64,000 nucleotides of DNA from Pelagibius sp. (GTDB lineage Bacteria; Pseudomonadota; Alphaproteobacteria; Kiloniellales; Kiloniellaceae), in assembly GCF_028281305.1 (NCBI RefSeq), contig NZ_JANQKD010000008.1:1-64000 (forward strand). The letters run 5' to 3'. The position numbers were made by a program, and so were the translations under genes. The notes below the pieces were generated by a model, which worked only from the letters and a program-made list of their open reading frames with translations, did not search any database and was not told the origin of the DNA. Each line of letters opens with the position of its first letter. The stretch's first letter is position 1. Shown here piece by piece: positions 27,308 through 36,467 of the stretch.

Positions 27308-29404
27308 ATGGAGATGGGCGGCAAACGCGTCCTCGTCTGCAACTGCGAATCGACCATGCCGCTGGACGAGAAGGGCCTGACCCGCGCCTGCCAGGCCGTG
27401 GGCGCCAGCGGCGAGGCCGACCTGAACAGCCAGCTCTGCCGCGCCCAGCTCGGCAACTTCCAAAGCGCCATCCTGGGCCAGCAGCCGGTGCTGGTGGCCT
27501 GCACCCAGGAAGCGCCGCTGTTCCGCGAGATCGCCGAGGAGGACAACCCCCAGGCCGCCGTCGAGTTCTTCAACATCCGTGAGAACGCCGGCTGGTCCGG
27601 CGAGGCCGAGGCCGCGACGCCGAAGATCGCCGCGCTCATTGCAGCAGCGGCGGTGGAGGCGGAGCCGACGCCGCTTGTGGCTCTGGCTTCACAGGGCGTC
27701 TGCCTGATCTACGGCCGCGACGAGAGCGCCCTCGAAGCCGCCCGCCAGCTGGCCGGCCGCCTGGAGGTGACGGTGCTGCTGAGCGCACCGGGCGAAATCC
27801 TGCCGCCGCGCGCCATGGACGTGCCCGTCTTCCAGGGCACCATCGTCCAGGCCAAAGGCCAGCTCGGCGGCTTCGGCATCACGGTCAACGACTACGCCCC
27901 GGCCTCGCCCTCCGGCCGCGCCCGCCTGACCTTCGAGCCGCCGCGCGACGGCGCCTTTTCCGAGTGCGATCTCATCATCGATCTCACAGGCGGCACGCCC
28001 CTCTTCCCGGCCCATGACAAGCGCGACGGCTACTTCCGGCCCGACCCCGGCGATCCGGTCGCAGTGCAGCGCGCGCTCTTCGAGGCAGCGGATCTGGTGG
28101 GCGAGTTCGACAAGCCGCGCTACGTCCACTACGACGCCGACATCTGCGCCCATTCGCGCAGCCGCAAGACCGGCTGCACCCGCTGTCTGGACATCTGCCC
28201 CACCTCCGCCATCACCTCGGCCGGCGACACGGTCGCGATCGACCCGCTGGTCTGCGCCGGCTGCGGCGCCTGTGCCTCGGTCTGCCCGACCGGGGCGGCG
28301 ACCTACCAGCTTCCGGCCGGCGACAGCCTCTTCCAGCGCCTGCGCACCCTGCTGGAGGCCTACCGGGAGGCCGGCGGCGAGGCGCCCCTCCTGCTGCTGC
28401 ACGATACCAGCTACGGTGCCGAGGTGATCGCGCTCTCCGCCCGTCTGGGCCGTGGCCTGCCTGCCCGCGTTCTGCCCTTCCCGCTCAACGAAGTGACCCA
28501 GGTGGGCATCGACTTCCTGGCCGCGGCCTTCGCTTACGGCGCCGAGCAGATCGTTGTGCTGGCCGACCCTAAGAAGCGCGACGAACTGTCGGGGCTCGCC
28601 GGTCAGATCGGTCTCGCGGAAGCCGTCTTGGACGGACTCGGTTACGGTGGCGGGCGCGTGCATGTGATCGAGGCCGCGGACCCGGACGCGGTCGAGCAAC
28701 AGCTCTACGATCTCGCCATCCCCGAGCAGGCTATGCCGGGCGGCAATTTCCTGCCCCTCGGCGGTAAGCGCAGCCGCGCTTTCCTGGCCTTGCGCCATCT
28801 GCACGACAAGGCGCCGCAGCCGGTGGACGTTCTGCCACTGCCGCCGGGCGCGCCCTTCGGCGCCGTGAAGGTCGATACCGAAGGCTGCACCCTCTGCCTT
28901 GCCTGTGTCGGCGCCTGCCCCACCGGCGCCCTGCTGGACGACGAGGAACGCCCCTGGCTTGGCTTCAAGGAGGATGCCTGCGTCCAATGCGGGCTCTGCC
29001 GCAACACCTGCCCGGAAAGCGTCATCACCCTGGAGCCGCGGATCAACTTCACCACGGCGGCCATGGGCGCGGTCATGCTGAACGAAGCCGAGCCCTTCGA
29101 GTGCGTACGTTGCGGCAAGCCTTTCGGCGTACGGCAATCCATCGAGCGCATCGCCGAGCAACTCGCCGGCAAGCACCACATGTTCCAGAACGCAGAGCAG
29201 ATCGAACGCATCAAGATGTGCGACGACTGCCGCGTGGTGGTGCAGTTCGAGGGCGGCAACGACCCCTTTGCCGCAGGTCCGCGCCCGACGCCGCGCACCA
29301 CCGACGACTACCTGCGGGAGCAGGAGATCGAAGAGGCGCGGCAGAAGGTGCTGGCGGAGCGGGCCGCGGCCAAGGTCGGCAGCAACGGGGAAGACGCCGG
29401 CTAA
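27308..29404 (+). CDS. Multi-cluster 4Fe-4S polyferredoxin of a formate dehydrogenase-type locus
   Basis: A 698-residue protein starting at MEMGGKRVLVCNCESTMPLD after AGGAGAG. It carries two pairs of ferredoxin motifs: CTRCLDICPTSAI with CAGCGACASVCPTGA (about residues 290-330), and CTLCLACVGACPTGAL with CVQCGLCRNTCPESVI (about residues 530-570). A C-terminal CVRCGKPF and CDDCR pair looks like a zinc or iron site. Such proteins are encoded next to formate dehydrogenase genes in alphaproteobacteria. Together with fdhD, mobA and moaA nearby this points to electron transfer in molybdoenzyme metabolism. No catalytic dehydrogenase subunit lies in the window. Confidence 0.8.
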   Translation: MEMGGKRVLVCNCESTMPLDEKGLTRACQAVGASGEADLNSQLCRAQLGNFQSAILGQQPVLVACTQEAPLFREIAEEDNPQAAVEFFNIRENAGWSGEAEAATPKIAALIAAAAVEAEPTPLVALASQGVCLIYGRDESALEAARQLAGRLEVTVLLSAPGEILPPRAMDVPVFQGTIVQAKGQLGGFGITVNDYAPASPSGRARLTFEPPRDGAFSECDLIIDLTGGTPLFPAHDKRDGYFRPDPGDPVAVQRALFEAADLVGEFDKPRYVHYDADICAHSRSRKTGCTRCLDICPTSAITSAGDTVAIDPLVCAGCGACASVCPTGAATYQLPAGDSLFQRLRTLLEAYREAGGEAPLLLLHDTSYGAEVIALSARLGRGLPARVLPFPLNEVTQVGIDFLAAAFAYGAEQIVVLADPKKRDELSGLAGQIGLAEAVLDGLGYGGGRVHVIEAADPDAVEQQLYDLAIPEQAMPGGNFLPLGGKRSRAFLALRHLHDKAPQPVDVLPLPPGAPFGAVKVDTEGCTLCLACVGACPTGALLDDEERPWLGFKEDACVQCGLCRNTCPESVITLEPRINFTTAAMGAVMLNEAEPFECVRCGKPFGVRQSIERIAEQLAGKHHMFQNAEQIERIKMCDDCRVVVQFEGGNDPFAAGPRPTPRTTDDYLREQEIEEARQKVLAERAAAKVGSNGEDAG

Positions 29405-29470
29405 GGACCGGCGGTTACTGGACCGGGCGGTTAATCGCCTTTTCACGAGGCCTAGGCTAGACTCAGACGC

Positions 29471-30358
29471 ATGACCGAGTCCGGCACAACTCTCGACCCC
29501 CGTATCGATCCCCGCCTCAACGCCGTCCGCGACGATCTCGCCGATGCGGCTCTGGAAGGCCAGGTCACGGCAGTCCGCTTCGCAGAAGGACGGCCCGCCG
29601 GGATCGCCCGCGGGGTCGTCGACCTGCGCCGCACCCCCGATGCAGGCTCCGGCCTCGACAGCCAGCTTCTTTTCGGCGAAACCGTGACCGTCTTCGACGA
29701 GGCGGAGGGCTGGGCCTGGGTGCAGAACCAGACCGACGGCTATGTCGGCTATGTCGAAAGCAGGGCGCTCGGCGCGGCCCCTTCGCCGCCGACCCATCGG
29801 GTAACGGCCCTGCGCAGCTATCTCTTTCCGGAGCCTAATCTCAAGGCGCCGCCGCTGGATTGCCTCAGCATCGGCTCGCCGCTTTGCGTCACCGGCCGCG
29901 AGGGCGACTACGCCGCTCTCCAGGGCGGCGGCTATGTTTACGGCAGACACATCGCGCCGGTCGCGGAAACCGAATCCGACTTCGTCGCAACGGCGCTGCG
30001 CTTTCTCGGCACGCCTTACTACTGGGGCGGGCGCAGCAGCGTCGGCCTCGACTGCTCGACCCTGGTGCAGTTGTCGCTGGCCTGTGCGGGCCTGCCCGTT
30101 CGGCGCGACAGCTATCAGCAGGAAGCCACGGCGGGCGAAGCGCTCAACGGGCTGCCCGGAGAGATCGCCCTGCAGCGCGGCGATCTGGTCTTCTCGCCCG
30201 GGCATGTCGCCATAATGCTGGACGCTGGGCGCATCGTGCACGCCAACGCCTTTACCATGACCGTGGCCATCGAGGATCTGGCCGCGCTGGAAGGCCGCGT
30301 GCGCGCGGAAACCGGCGGCGGCTTCACCGCCGTGCGCCGCATCCCTGAATTCGGTTGA
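29471..30358 (+). CDS. NlpC/P60 family cell-wall hydrolase with SH3-like domain
   Basis: A 295-residue protein without a clear signal peptide. An SH3-like region spans about residues 35-110 (VVDLRRTPDAGSGLDSQLLF and WAWVQNQTDGYVGYV). The C-terminal NlpC/P60 domain has the catalytic cysteine in SVGLDCSTLVQLSL (about residue 195), the histidine in PGHVAIMLDAG and the polar third residue near HANAF. These enzymes cut gamma-D-glutamyl to diamino-acid bonds in peptidoglycan peptides. It follows the polyferredoxin gene by 66 bases and may be co-transcribed, though a metabolic link is not apparent. Confidence 0.85.
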   Translation: MTESGTTLDPRIDPRLNAVRDDLADAALEGQVTAVRFAEGRPAGIARGVVDLRRTPDAGSGLDSQLLFGETVTVFDEAEGWAWVQNQTDGYVGYVESRALGAAPSPPTHRVTALRSYLFPEPNLKAPPLDCLSIGSPLCVTGREGDYAALQGGGYVYGRHIAPVAETESDFVATALRFLGTPYYWGGRSSVGLDCSTLVQLSLACAGLPVRRDSYQQEATAGEALNGLPGEIALQRGDLVFSPGHVAIMLDAGRIVHANAFTMTVAIEDLAALEGRVRAETGGGFTAVRRIPEFG

Positions 30359-30374
30359 GCGGCTTTCGGGGCGG

Positions 30375-30689
30375 CTACTGAGGGGGAAGCGGCGGCCCGC
30401 TGCTGTTCCCGACCTGGGACTGGCAAAGCGCTTCGGCGCGGCTCTTGAACAGGTCGGCCTGAGCGGCGGTGATCGTGCCCTCTTCCACCATGCCGTCGAT
30501 GTCGGCGGCCCGCTCGGCCAGGCAGCGCGCCACGGGGTCGTCCGCCGCCGGCACTGCCGCTTCAGGCGGGAAGAGGTCGTCGCGGTGCATGATGCCGAGC
30601 ACCGCAACCATCAGAAGGGCGACGCCCAAAGCACAGAGGCGGGCGATGGGACGGTCTAGAAAAGAGACCTCTTGCCGGGGTTCAGCCAT
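30375..30689 (-). CDS. Small single-pass membrane protein, unknown function
   Basis: A 104-residue protein: short cytoplasmic start MAEPRQEVSFLDRPIARL, one membrane helix (CALGVALLMVAVLGIM, about residues 19-34), then a helical domain with two cysteines (VARCLAERAADIDGMVEEGTI, AEALCQSQVG), which may be paired outside the cytoplasm. It converges with the NlpC/P60 gene, 16 bases apart. I do not recognise a named family. Confidence 0.6.
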   Translation of the reverse strand: MAEPRQEVSFLDRPIARLCALGVALLMVAVLGIMHRDDLFPPEAAVPAADDPVARCLAERAADIDGMVEEGTITAAQADLFKSRAEALCQSQVGNSSGPPLPPQ

Positions 30690-30906
30690 GGCGCAGAGGC
30701 TAAAGCCCCTGCCGGGACCCTACAAGCCCCAGAAAGTCGGCGGAATCCGGCGCCTAGAGCGGATTCTGCTTTCCCCGAGGTCCCATTGGCCATACGAAAG
30801 TTGGGGGCGAATTTGGGTCCCGCTGGTACTATTTTTGACAAGTATCAAATGAAAGTCGTCCGGCTCGGCATAACATGAGCGGGCAATCAGGGTTGGGAGA
30901 GTCCGA

Positions 30907-31908
30907 ATGGCTGAGATGATCGATCCCTACGGCAGGGCGATCACCTATCTGCGTGTATCGGTGACGGATCGCTGTGATTTCCGCTGCGTCTACTGCATGG
31001 CGGAAAACATGACCTTTCTGCCCAAGGCGCAGATCCTGAGCCTGGAAGAGCTGGACCGTGTGTGCAGCGCCTTCGTGCGCCAGGGCGTGCGCAAGCTGCG
31101 CATGACCGGCGGCGAGCCGCTGGTACGCCGGGACATCATGACGCTGTTCCGCAGTCTGTCGCGGCATCTGAAAAGCGGCGCCCTCGACGAGCTCACCCTG
31201 ACCACCAACGGCAGCCAACTCGGCCGCTTCGCGCATGAGTTGGCGGACATCGGCGTCCGGCGTGTGAACGTCTCGCTGGACACACTCAACCCCGATAAGT
31301 TCGCCGCCATCACCCGCTGGGGCAAGTTCGACCAGGTGATGGAAGGGCTCGCCGCCGCAAAGGCCGCCGGCCTGCAGGTCAAGATCAACGCCGTCGCGCT
31401 GAAGGGTGTCAACGACGACGAGGTGCATCGCCTGGTCTCCTGGTGCGGCGACGAAGGCTACGACCTCACCTTCATCGAGGTAATGCCGATGGGCGACATC
31501 GGCGGCGAGGACCGGGTCGAGCAGTACTGGCCGCTGTCTATGCTGCGCGCCGAACTGGCGCAGAAGTGGACTCTCGACGAAATCGACTACCGGACCGGTG
31601 GGCCGGCGCGCTACGTGCGGGTGCGCGAAACTGGCGGCCGCATCGGCTTCATAACGCCGATGACCCATAACTTCTGCGAAAGCTGCAACCGGGTGCGGCT
31701 CACCTGCACCGGGACGCTCTACATGTGCCTGGGCCAGGAAGACGCCGCCGATCTGCGGGAACCCTTGCGCGCCAGCGACAGCGACGGGCTGCTGGACGCG
31801 GCGATCATGGAAGCCATCGGGCGCAAACCCAAGGGCCACGACTTCGTCATCGACCGCCGCCGCAAGCAGCCCGCGGTCTCTCGTCACATGAGCGTCACCG
31901 GCGGATAA
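30907..31908 (+). CDS. moaA: GTP 3',8-cyclase, molybdenum cofactor biosynthesis
   Basis: A 333-residue radical SAM enzyme. The N-terminal cluster motif [11 protein letters not shown] (Cys26, Cys30 and Cys33 by count), the SAM-binding [13 protein letters not shown], and the C-terminal second cluster [13 protein letters not shown] are present. The protein ends in the conserved Gly-Gly that is needed for activity. MoaA converts GTP to the cyclic dihydro-guanosine intermediate that MoaC turns into precursor Z. It lies in the same neighbourhood as fdhD and mobA. The leader is preceded by an AT-rich stretch at 30828-30850 that may hold its promoter. Confidence 0.95.
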   Translation: MAEMIDPYGRAITYLRVSVTDRCDFRCVYCMAENMTFLPKAQILSLEELDRVCSAFVRQGVRKLRMTGGEPLVRRDIMTLFRSLSRHLKSGALDELTLTTNGSQLGRFAHELADIGVRRVNVSLDTLNPDKFAAITRWGKFDQVMEGLAAAKAAGLQVKINAVALKGVNDDEVHRLVSWCGDEGYDLTFIEVMPMGDIGGEDRVEQYWPLSMLRAELAQKWTLDEIDYRTGGPARYVRVRETGGRIGFITPMTHNFCESCNRVRLTCTGTLYMCLGQEDAADLREPLRASDSDGLLDAAIMEAIGRKPKGHDFVIDRRRKQPAVSRHMSVTGG

Positions 31909-31941
31909 CCTACTCCGTCGGCAGGCCGCAGGCTGTTCCCT

Positions 31942-32472
31942 CTACTGGATGAGCACCTGATGGGCGAAGTCGCGCCCGTTTGAAATGGTGATCTGTTCGA
32001 AGCCCAGCATCTTCGCCAGATCGAAGAAGGTGAAGTAGTCCTCCACCCCCAGCTCCGAGAAGACCGGCAGCAACCGGGCCACCGCCGTCATCTGAGCGAA
32101 GATCGCGCGGGCGCGGTAGACCGTGTCGATGCGCCCCTCGTCGAGCGCCACGATGATCAGCTTCTCGGCTTCCGAGCCCTTGGCGAAGATCGCCGCGGTC
32201 GGCGGATAGGGCGCTTTGTTCTGCTCGCTGGTAATGCCCGTCACGAAGGCAATACGGGATTTGCGCGAGGTCTCCGGCAGGGTGAAGGAGCGGGCGGTAT
32301 AGGTCTCCCGAGACGTCGGGTCAGGGTAGTAGTAGCCGGCATGCCGGTCGTCCGCAGAGGCGGGCGTCGCGACCGCTGTCAGGCCGGCCAGAATCGCGCC
32401 CCCTAGGACCGCGCCGGCCAGAACCGTTGCCGCTGCGCAGAAGCGCCGCCCTGCTGGTGGCCAAAGCCTCAT
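31942..32472 (-). CDS. Exported protein of the molybdenum cofactor neighbourhood, unknown function
   Basis: A 176-residue protein with a signal peptide (MRLWPPAGRRF, hydrophobic core, cleavage near TPASA). The mature part opens HAGYYYPDPTSRETYTAR, continues SRKSRIAFVTGITSEQ and ends in a helical region (FTFFDLAKMLGFEQITISNGRDFAHQ). I recall similar alphaproteobacterial proteins annotated as molybdopterin-guanine dinucleotide biosynthesis protein A; the sequence has none of the MobA motifs, so that label looks wrong. It converges with moaA at 34 bases. The start at 32472 is set by GGGAGAAGGG upstream. Confidence 0.6.
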   Translation of the reverse strand: MRLWPPAGRRFCAAATVLAGAVLGGAILAGLTAVATPASADDRHAGYYYPDPTSRETYTARSFTLPETSRKSRIAFVTGITSEQNKAPYPPTAAIFAKGSEAEKLIIVALDEGRIDTVYRARAIFAQMTAVARLLPVFSELGVEDYFTFFDLAKMLGFEQITISNGRDFAHQVLIQ

Positions 32473-32559
32473 GAACCCTTCTCCCTGTACGAAGCCCAGT
32501 TTGTCGTTGGCGCAACCCTGCGGGAGGACGGCGCTTTTGACAAGAGGGCGTTTAGCCTT

Positions 32560-32650
32560 GTGAGCCGCAGACGTGAGCCGCAGACGTGAGCCGCAGACGT
32601 GAGCCGCAGACGTGGGGCGCCAACGTGGGGCGCCAAGGTGGGGCGCGGGC
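32560..32650. repeat. Seven tandem 13-bp units in two variants
   Basis: Four perfect copies of GTGAGCCGCAGAC (32560-32611) are followed by three units of a diverged variant (GTGGGGCGCCAAC, GTGGGGCGCCAAG, GTGGGGCGCGGGC; 32612-32650). The array sits in the 338-base gap between the signal-peptide protein and NAD kinase genes. It has the same 13-base period as the array at 25872-25923 but a different unit. No spacers occur, so it is not a CRISPR. Confidence 0.95.
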
Positions 32651-32810
32651 TGGCGCCCCGGCATTTCATGGCTATACTCAGCGCCATCGTGACCGGCCCG
32701 CCGCGATCGGCCCGGCGCGACCCGCCTGACGCTCCTTGTGGGGACCGGGCGGAACTGCAGATCATCAGCCTGCCCCCGGCAGGGGGCCTCTGGAAGGACT
32801 TCCCTTAACC

Positions 32811-33578
32811 GTGACCGCCCCGAAGTTTACCCTGGTTGCCAGCGAGACGCCGGAGGCCGCCGAGGCGCTGCAGCGCCTTGAAGAGCGCTACGGCCATCAC
32901 GACGTCGAGGACGCGGAGGTCGTCGTCGCCCTGGGCGGCGACGGCCTGATGCTGGAGACGCTGCACCGCTTCATGAACCACGGCCTGCCGATCTACGGCA
33001 TGAACTGCGGGACCGTCGGCTTCCTCATGAATCAATACAGCGAGGATGATCTGCCGGAACGGCTGAGCGCCGCCGAGCAGGCCACCGTGCATCCCCTCCT
33101 CATGAAGGTCGACTGCGCGAGCGGCGAGAGCTGCGAGGCCCTGGCGATCAACGAAGTCTCCTTGCTGCGCGAAGGCCGGCAGGCTGCAAAGGTCGGTATC
33201 GCCATCGACGGCGTGGAGCGCATGGACGAACTCATCTGCGACGGGGTGATGGTGGCGACGCCTGCGGGCAGCACGGCCTACAACCTCTCCGCCCATGGCC
33301 CCATCGTGCCGATCGGCGGACAACTCCTCGCCCTCACCCCGATCTCGGCCTTCCGGCCGCGACGCTGGCGCGGCGCCCTGCTGCCGGCCTCCGCCGAGGT
33401 GGTCTTCACCGTGCACGAACCGGAGAAGCGCCCGGTCTCAGCCACGGCAGACTTCACCGAGGTGCGCGATGTGCTGAAGGTGCGCGTCTACGAGGACAAG
33501 AGCCTGGATCTCAATCTGCTCTTCGACCCCGAGCACGACCTAGAGGAACGCATCATCAAGGAACAGTTCCAGCCTTAG
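32811..33578 (+). CDS. nadK: NAD kinase
   Basis: A 255-residue protein starting at a GTG ([16 protein letters not shown]) with GGAAGGA 12 bases upstream. The catalytic GGDGLML motif lies at about residue 42, the NE/D motif in [11 protein letters not shown] and the nucleotide-binding [18 protein letters not shown] at about residue 147. NAD kinase makes NADP from NAD and ATP and is normally essential. The length matches alphaproteobacterial NadK. Its 3' end overlaps the convergent LysR gene by 23 bases. Confidence 0.93.
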   Translation: MTAPKFTLVASETPEAAEALQRLEERYGHHDVEDAEVVVALGGDGLMLETLHRFMNHGLPIYGMNCGTVGFLMNQYSEDDLPERLSAAEQATVHPLLMKVDCASGESCEALAINEVSLLREGRQAAKVGIAIDGVERMDELICDGVMVATPAGSTAYNLSAHGPIVPIGGQLLALTPISAFRPRRWRGALLPASAEVVFTVHEPEKRPVSATADFTEVRDVLKVRVYEDKSLDLNLLFDPEHDLEERIIKEQFQP

Positions 33579-34461
33579 AAGCGCTCAGGGTCTTCTCGAC
33601 CCAGCGCCTGACCACCTGCGTGCGCGGCAGGGCCGCCAATTCGCGCGGCACCAGCAGCCACAGCTCACGCGCTGGCAAGGGCAGCTCGCGCGGCGCCGGC
33701 AGCTTCTTCAGGCGCGGATCCTGCTTGGCGACGGCGACGGGCAGGAGCGTTCGGCCGCAGCCCGCGGCGGCCGCCTCATGCGCCGCCTCCACATCGTTCA
33801 CACAAAACGGCGCCGGCGGCTCTCCCGGCTTGCGCGCCGCCGCCTCCAGCCAGCGCGCCTGCGGCAAATGGCTCATGGCTTCATCATAGGTGATCCAGCG
33901 TGCAGGCTGCCGCTCCTTCGCCGGCAGGTTCGCCGAGACATAGATCCCGAACGCCAGGCGTCCGACGCACTGCGCCTTCACTCTGTGGCCGCCGCGCTGC
34001 GGGCGGGCAAAGCGCAAGGCCATGTCGGTTTCCCGGCGTGTCAGGCTGAGGTCCCTCAGATCGGAGACAAGTTCGAGCCGCAGGGCCGGATGCCTCTGCG
34101 CCAGCTCTGCAAGCCTGGGTATCAGGATCCGATTCATGACGTAAGGCACCGCGGTCAGCCGCACCACACCGGCGATGTCCCCGGCCGCGTCCCCGGCGGT
34201 GCCGCCCTTGCCGTTGAGCGCCGCGAGTTCGCGCTCCGTCCGCTCCGCGACCTGCACCAGCGACGCGCCCGCAACCGTCAGTTCGAAGCGCCCGTCCGAC
34301 AGGCGTTGGTAGAGGCGCCGCCCCACCGCCGTCTGAACGGCCGCGAGCCGCCGCGACACCGTCGTATCGTCAACGCCGAGGCGCCGGGCAGCAAGGGTCA
34401 GCCTCTGGGTGCGGCTGATGGCCAGGAGGTAGCGCAGATCGTTCCAGTTCGGTGCCTGCAT
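33556..34461 (-). CDS. LysR family transcriptional regulator
   Basis: A 301-residue protein. The N-terminal helix-turn-helix reads [38 protein letters not shown], of the subgroup that begins with WNDL. The C-terminal effector domain has [18 protein letters not shown] and [13 protein letters not shown]. It is divergent from the YciI-family gene, with about 95 bases between the starts, which is the usual LysR-target arrangement. YciI is therefore its likely target. The start at 34461 (MQAPNWNDL) is chosen over the longer frame to 34524. Confidence 0.85.
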   Translation of the reverse strand: MQAPNWNDLRYLLAISRTQRLTLAARRLGVDDTTVSRRLAAVQTAVGRRLYQRLSDGRFELTVAGASLVQVAERTERELAALNGKGGTAGDAAGDIAGVVRLTAVPYVMNRILIPRLAELAQRHPALRLELVSDLRDLSLTRRETDMALRFARPQRGGHRVKAQCVGRLAFGIYVSANLPAKERQPARWITYDEAMSHLPQARWLEAAARKPGEPPAPFCVNDVEAAHEAAAAGCGRTLLPVAVAKQDPRLKKLPAPRELPLPARELWLLVPRELAALPRTQVVRRWVEKTLSASKAGTVP

Positions 34462-34557
34462 TCTTGCAGCTCCATTTGCCGAAGTTCGCCTGTCTGCCTG
34501 CAAGTATGCAGCGATAAGCTCCACCGCAAAAGGTCATCCGAAGCTTAGGAGAAGAGC

Positions 34558-34854
34558 ATGCTTTTTGCGGTGCTGTTCGAGGACAATCCCACACAGGCGG
34601 CGGAGCTCCGCCGGAAACACCTGCCCGACCACCTGCGGTTTCTCGAGAAACACAAAGAGTGGGTGGTCGCCGCGGGCCCGCTGGTGTCTGCGGCGGGGGA
34701 AGCGCAGGGCGGCCTTTGGCTGGTCGAAGCGGAAGACCGCGAGACCGTCGACCGGATGGTCCGGGAAGACCCCTTCTGGCCGACAGGCCTGCGGAAATCG
34801 GTTCGCATCTCCGCTTGGAAGCAGGTCTTCGCAGAGGGCCGCAGGCAGATCTAG
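34558..34854 (+). CDS. YciI family protein
   Basis: A 98-residue ferredoxin-like fold protein: MLFAVLFEDNPTQAAELRRKHLPDHLRFL, then VVAAGPLVSAAGEAQGGLWLVEAEDRETVDRMVREDPFW. The conserved His and the Asp in the DPF region are the proposed active-site residues of this family. The role is uncertain; members are linked to chlorinated or keto-acid metabolism. AGGAGA lies six bases before the start. It is probably controlled by the divergent LysR protein. Confidence 0.85.
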   Translation: MLFAVLFEDNPTQAAELRRKHLPDHLRFLEKHKEWVVAAGPLVSAAGEAQGGLWLVEAEDRETVDRMVREDPFWPTGLRKSVRISAWKQVFAEGRRQI

Positions 34855-34897
34855 CGGCCTTGCAAGCCCGGGGCGCGCGCCACCCCGTGGATACGCC

Positions 34898-35365
34898 TCA
34901 GAAGATCCCGGCATCCAGGCCGGCGGCCATGGCGGCACCGAGATCGCGGGCCTCGTCCAGAAAGCTGTCCTGCCAGGCGCCCTTGAAGACCAGCGGCGGC
35001 TGGACCGCCCGCCAGCGCAGGCCGGTGGTGATACTCTCGACGGCACGGCGGGTGCCGGTGCCGTCATGGCCGGCGCGGATGTAGAGGCAGTAGGGCAGGC
35101 CCTGGGTCTTCTCCAGACAGGGGTAGTAGCTGCGGTCGAAGAAATCCTTCAGCGCGCCGCTCATGTAGCCGAGGTTTTCGGTCGTGCCCAGAATGACCGC
35201 CTGGGCGGCCAGAATATCGTCCGGTCCGGCGTCGAGCGGGGCGCGCGCCACCACGTCGAGGCTGTCGGTCTCGCAGCCCCGGGCGGCGTCGACCACGGCC
35301 TGCTTCAGGGCTTTGGTGTTGTCCGAGGGCGCATGGGCCACGATCAGCAAACGCTTGTCAGCCAT
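34898..35365 (-). CDS. Flavodoxin-fold FMN-dependent oxidoreductase
   Basis: A 155-residue protein with a flavodoxin-like fold: LLIVAHAPSDNTKALKQAV binds the FMN phosphate, and AVILGTTENLGYMSGALKDFFDRS matches the second FMN loop of the NADPH-dependent FMN reductase group. CLYIRAGHDGTGTRRAVESI provides the third. It is likely a cytoplasmic quinone or flavin reductase. The ATG at 35365 is chosen; an in-frame GTG at 35377 is also possible. Confidence 0.75.
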   Translation of the reverse strand: MADKRLLIVAHAPSDNTKALKQAVVDAARGCETDSLDVVARAPLDAGPDDILAAQAVILGTTENLGYMSGALKDFFDRSYYPCLEKTQGLPYCLYIRAGHDGTGTRRAVESITTGLRWRAVQPPLVFKGAWQDSFLDEARDLGAAMAAGLDAGIF

Positions 35366-35420
35366 CGCCTGGCTCACCCGCTGCCGGGGGCTCCATTCCG
35401 GGGCCGCTTACCGGCGCGTC

Positions 35421-35882
35421 TCAGCCTGCCGCGGCCCCTTTGCCGAGCCGCGCAGAAAGGGCCTTCAGGTAACGCAGATCGCCGGTGGTGAATTCGCCTT
35501 CTTCAATGTCGGACTTGTAGCCCTCGAGTTCTTCACGCAGGCCATCCGAGACATTGGCACCGGCCAACAGTTTTTCGATGATGCGCAGTGCCTCCGCATT
35601 CTGAGCCTGTTGCGCCTCGGGGCTCAGGGGCTCGTCCGCCTCGTCGGCGGGCTCATCTTCGCCCTCGTCCTCCGGCTCCTCATCGTCCAGGTCGTCTTCC
35701 TCAAGGTCCTCGGAGAGACTCTCCTCGTCGTCCTCGGGCACAATGAGGGCATCCCACGACTGGTCCGCATCGGTCACCATGCCGTGCAGCTTGCGGGCGG
35801 CCGCCAGGGCCTCCTCGTCCTCTGCACTGCCCAGTTTCTCAAGCTGCTCAATCAGAGTGGCCCGCTCAAGCGGTTCAGTCAT
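35421..35882 (-). CDS. Acidic helical protein, unknown function
   Basis: A 153-residue protein in three parts: a helical start (LERATLIEQLEKLGSAEDEEALAAARKLHGM), a central run of about 45 residues dominated by Asp and Glu (residues 50-85), and a helical end (LREELEGYKSDIEEGEFTTGDLRYLKALSARL). The acidic middle is probably disordered. No signal peptide or known domain is seen. It may share a promoter region with the flavodoxin-fold gene downstream (56 bases). Confidence 0.6.
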   Translation of the reverse strand: MTEPLERATLIEQLEKLGSAEDEEALAAARKLHGMVTDADQSWDALIVPEDDEESLSEDLEEDDLDDEEPEDEGEDEPADEADEPLSPEAQQAQNAEALRIIEKLLAGANVSDGLREELEGYKSDIEEGEFTTGDLRYLKALSARLGKGAAAG

Positions 35883-36060
35883 ACCGGTCCTCGTCAGCGT
35901 CAGAATCGCATCAACGCCGGGAGTCTAGCGGGTTTTGTGGCAAAGCTACAGCGCTGCGGACGCGGTTGGCCCGGCCGGCATCCCAGATGTACCGGATTCA
36001 TCAAAGGTACGGGCTTCGGGGCGACTGGAGGGGCCGGACCAACAGCTCAGAGGGAGCGCC

Positions 36061-36309
36061 TTACAGAGAACGCGTCCAGCGCAGCTTTGCCGCCATCTCA
36101 AACAGATCCTCTTGCGAGAGGCCGATATCGCGCCTCTGGTGCGGGCTCAGTTCAGTGATGGCGGCGCGCTCTTCGGAACGCTGCTGCCAGTCGATCATCA
36201 GGTCCAGCAGGGTCAGCGGCAGACGCAGCACGGCCTTGAGGATATCGGCCACACCAGCGGGCTGCGCGCCCAGGACAGGGGACGGTCTCCGTGAAACTGC
36301 GTTCGACAT
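36061..36309 (-). CDS. DUF1127 domain protein
   Basis: An 82-residue basic protein with the C-terminal DUF1127 signature: RSEERAAITELSPHQRRDIGLSQEDLFEMA. DUF1127 proteins in alphaproteobacteria bind RNA and affect phosphate and carbon metabolism and small-RNA activity; some are encoded just upstream of stress-induced small RNAs with anti-Shine-Dalgarno loops. I see no such hairpin pair directly downstream (35883-36060). It is divergent from the GcvA-like gene. Confidence 0.85.
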   Translation of the reverse strand: MSNAVSRRPSPVLGAQPAGVADILKAVLRLPLTLLDLMIDWQQRSEERAAITELSPHQRRDIGLSQEDLFEMAAKLRWTRSL

Positions 36310-36467
36310 CTTAGGCTTCCTTATACGAAAAATTCACCATGAGGCACCCGGCGGCGCGGGCTTTTTGCAACTATGGACAATCTCTTAGCCCAAGATTTAT
36401 TGACGATTGCTGAATCCGGCAAACGATGATATCTCATGCGCAACATCAGCAAATCTAATGCGAAAGC

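Noticed and set aside
27689..30607. A 972-codon open frame on the minus strand
   Set aside because: It lies antisense to the polyferredoxin and NlpC/P60 genes, both with clear motifs, and its own translation has no domain. Long antisense frames are common at this GC content.
30835..30906. A sigma-70 promoter for moaA based on TTGACA at 30835
   Set aside because: No acceptable -10 sequence lies 16-18 bases downstream.
25872..32650. CRISPR arrays
   Set aside because: Both 13-bp arrays are head-to-tail with no spacers, and no cas genes are present.
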